DNA from: Janthinobacterium sp. TND4EL3
GTDB lineage: Bacteria > Pseudomonadota > Gammaproteobacteria > Burkholderiales > Burkholderiaceae_D
Direction: 5' to 3'
Assembly (NCBI RefSeq): GCF_900156175.1
Contig: NZ_FTMV01000008.1
Coordinates: 62,001 to 126,000 of the forward strand
DNA length: 64,000 nt
A model generated the notes under the pieces. That model made no database searches. It worked only from the letters and a program-made list of their open reading frames with translations, and was not told where the DNA came from. Below are positions 62,685 through 64,000 of this stretch, one piece after another. Positions within the stretch are counted from its first letter, which is position 1. The number at the start of each line of letters is the position of its first letter. Position numbers and translations under genes: made by a program.

Positions 62685-63584
62685 TTATTGCGCTCCCATC
62701 CCCAGCATCTCCCGCACCACCGGCAAAACCATCTTCCAGGCATTCGACGTCGCCGCAATCTCGTCATAATGACTGGCGCCTGGCAAGATCAGCACTTCCG
62801 CATGGTCGCCAGCTTTGATTGCCTTGGCCGCATAGTCGTGCGCCACGCGGGGCGGGGAGATGGTGTCGAGCTCTCCCGTGGCCAGCACTGTGCGGCTGCC
62901 GTTGGGGAGCAGGTCGGCCGCGTTGGTGTCGCTGTAGATGTCGGGGCGCCCGGTGCTGGCGCTGCCTGCCAGTTGCGCGATGTCGCGCTCGCAGCTGGTC
63001 TTGATCAACTCCTTTTCATGGCGCAGGTCGGCCAGGCCGCCCAGGCTCAGGATATTTTTTACCGGCAGGTAGGTGTCGCGGTACAGGGGGCTGGTCCTGG
63101 GCAGCTTTTCGCGGCCGGCGATCCACTGCACCAGCTGGCCGCCGGCCGAGTGGCCCATGGCGACGATGCGGCGCGTGTCCAGCTGGTACCGGGGCGCGTG
63201 CTGCTGCAGGCTGTCCAGTGCCGCGTGCATGTCTTCGTAGGTGCCCGGATAGCCGCCGCCCGGCTCATCGACGCGGCGGTACTCGACGTTCCACACGGCG
63301 ATGCCTTGCGCGACGAGGGCGCCGGCCACGTTGCGCATCTGCTTGATGCCGCCGAAGGCCACCGTCCAGCAGCCGCCATGGACGAGCACGACGACGGGGA
63401 ACGGTCCCGTGCCTGCGGGCCGGAACAGCTGCGCGTATTGCGACGGCGCGGGGCCATAGGCGAACTGCGCCGTGGGGGCGGGGCCGTCCAGTGCCAGGTA
63501 GTCGTCCAGGCTCATGGGGGCGGCGACGGCGCCGTGGACAGAAGCGAGCAGGGCGGTGGCGATCAGGGAGGGGGACATGGTCAT
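62685..63584 (-). CDS. Secreted alpha/beta hydrolase (acetylesterase/formamidase-like)
   Basis: A 299-residue exported hydrolase: signal peptide (MTMSPSLIATALLASVHGAV, AAP), oxyanion motif VVVLVHGGCW, nucleophile elbow MGHSAGGQLVQWIAG, catalytic Asp in TGELDTISPP and His in GASHYDEIAA. This catalytic set is complete, in contrast with the hydrolase-like lipoprotein at 26336. It resembles BD-FAE/kynurenine-formamidase esterases. ATG 63584 (or 63578) is chosen at the signal peptide; longer frames run into non-coding DNA. Confidence 0.9.
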   Translation of the reverse strand: MTMSPSLIATALLASVHGAVAAPMSLDDYLALDGPAPTAQFAYGPAPSQYAQLFRPAGTGPFPVVVLVHGGCWTVAFGGIKQMRNVAGALVAQGIAVWNVEYRRVDEPGGGYPGTYEDMHAALDSLQQHAPRYQLDTRRIVAMGHSAGGQLVQWIAGREKLPRTSPLYRDTYLPVKNILSLGGLADLRHEKELIKTSCERDIAQLAGSASTGRPDIYSDTNAADLLPNGSRTVLATGELDTISPPRVAHDYAAKAIKAGDHAEVLILPGASHYDEIAATSNAWKMVLPVVREMLGMGAQ

Positions 63585-63752
63585 GGGGGGCTGGCGCTTG
63601 AGAGGATGGCAACACTCTAGCATAGGCATATCGCTCTGGAACAGGGCGCGGCTGCCGGGCGCGCAATAATATAAAACGCTGTTCCATCTCCCTCTCAAAA
63701 AAGTGTTGCCCCATGGTATATTCCGGGCATCAGTTATCCGCTTATCGACACG

Positions 63753-64000
63753 GTGCACGCAAACAACATCATTACATTGCTGGACGCCGAGCATAGCGCG
63801 CTGGGGAGTCTCGCCGCCGGCGTCGCGCTGGCCCATGCACTGGAACACCTGTTGCTGGCGCTGCAAGAACTGGCCGAGGGCGGCGCGCATGCCTGCCTCG
63901 TGCTCATCGACGAGGCGGACCGCTTTTGCGGCCTGTCCGCACCGAGCCTGCCGCAAGACCTGTGCCTGGCCCTGCGCCACGGCGGCGAGCAGCCGTCACC
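63753..64000 (+). CDS. GAF-domain protein, N-terminus (partial)
   Basis: 82 codons run off the right edge. Starting at GTG 63753: an N-terminal helix (LAAGVALAHALEHLLLAL) followed by ACLVLIDEADRFCGLSAPSL, where SAPSLPQ resembles the GAF-domain phrase HGAAPSLP of sensory diguanylate-cyclase or histidine-kinase proteins. The start is uncertain, since the frame is open further upstream. Full function cannot be seen. Confidence 0.6.
   Translation, partial: MHANNIITLLDAEHSALGSLAAGVALAHALEHLLLALQELAEGGAHACLVLIDEADRFCGLSAPSLPQDLCLALRHGGEQPS

Noticed and set aside
62560-62769. Small frame near the end of element C's gap
   Set aside because: TTG start without ribosome site; its second half is antisense to the hydrolase C-terminus.

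Overview
The window is high-GC, gene-dense bacterial chromosome with short intergenic gaps and many 4-nt stop/start overlaps. The gene set (nadA-nadC, bolA-yciB-msrB, ygfZ/mltG-tmk-holB, DUF4936, NRDE, chemotaxis genes, an EmrAB-type pump) suggests a betaproteobacterium of the Burkholderiales, most likely Oxalobacteraceae (Janthinobacterium/Massilia/Duganella type). That placement is inferred from remembered protein families and was not tested by a search. No rRNA, tRNA, transposase, prophage or CRISPR array was seen. Both edges cut genes: an ABC-F ATPase on the left and a GAF-domain protein on the right.

Layout. 0-3.7 kb: ABC-F tail, a REP pair, then nadA-nadC-solute-binding protein with overlapping junctions. 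3.85-7.06 kb: a tightly coupled operon of ECF sigma factor, zinc anti-sigma factor, secreted S8 peptidase and beta-barrel (TorF-like) protein. 7.1-12.4 kb: lipoprotein, zinc peptidase, NTF2-GNAT fusion, a divergent DAPG-hydrolase/TetR pair and an AlkD-like protein. 12.5-17.2 kb (minus): tandem parvulin isomerases, bolA-yciB, msrB-selO. 17.4-32.6 kb: three separate plus-strand fatty-acid oxidation genes (acyl-CoA ligase, hydratase/dehydrogenase, thiolase) share a promoter motif. Among them lie a chemosensory block (soluble double-PAS receptor, cheR, cheD, triple-CheW protein, no cheA) and a catalytically dead-looking alpha/beta hydrolase. 34.7-41.9 kb (minus): one sugar operon of LacI regulator, xylulokinase, transaldolase and ribose-type ABC importer, preceded by a 32-bp perfect palindrome. 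42-53.4 kb: NRDE, DUF4936, ygfZ, then mltG-tmk-holB, an accessory insertion that includes a broken gene, tatD, an ankyrin protein and a PRMT-like methyltransferase. 53.4-64 kb: phospholipase A, a stand-alone EF-G, a marR-emrB-outer membrane factor-emrA operon, SRPBCC, and an intact alpha/beta hydrolase.

Two non-coding themes stand out. A ~120-nt structured repeat occurs three times, each time touching a stop codon in the sense orientation, with arms that change together; a related fourth copy follows a fourth gene. Separately, GTAG-type REP hairpins occur as inverted pairs with compensatory stem changes. The best candidates for an undescribed system are the sigma/anti-sigma/peptidase/barrel operon, in which the anti-sigma factor and the peptidase seem to share a propeptide-like domain, and the stop-codon-adjacent repeat.
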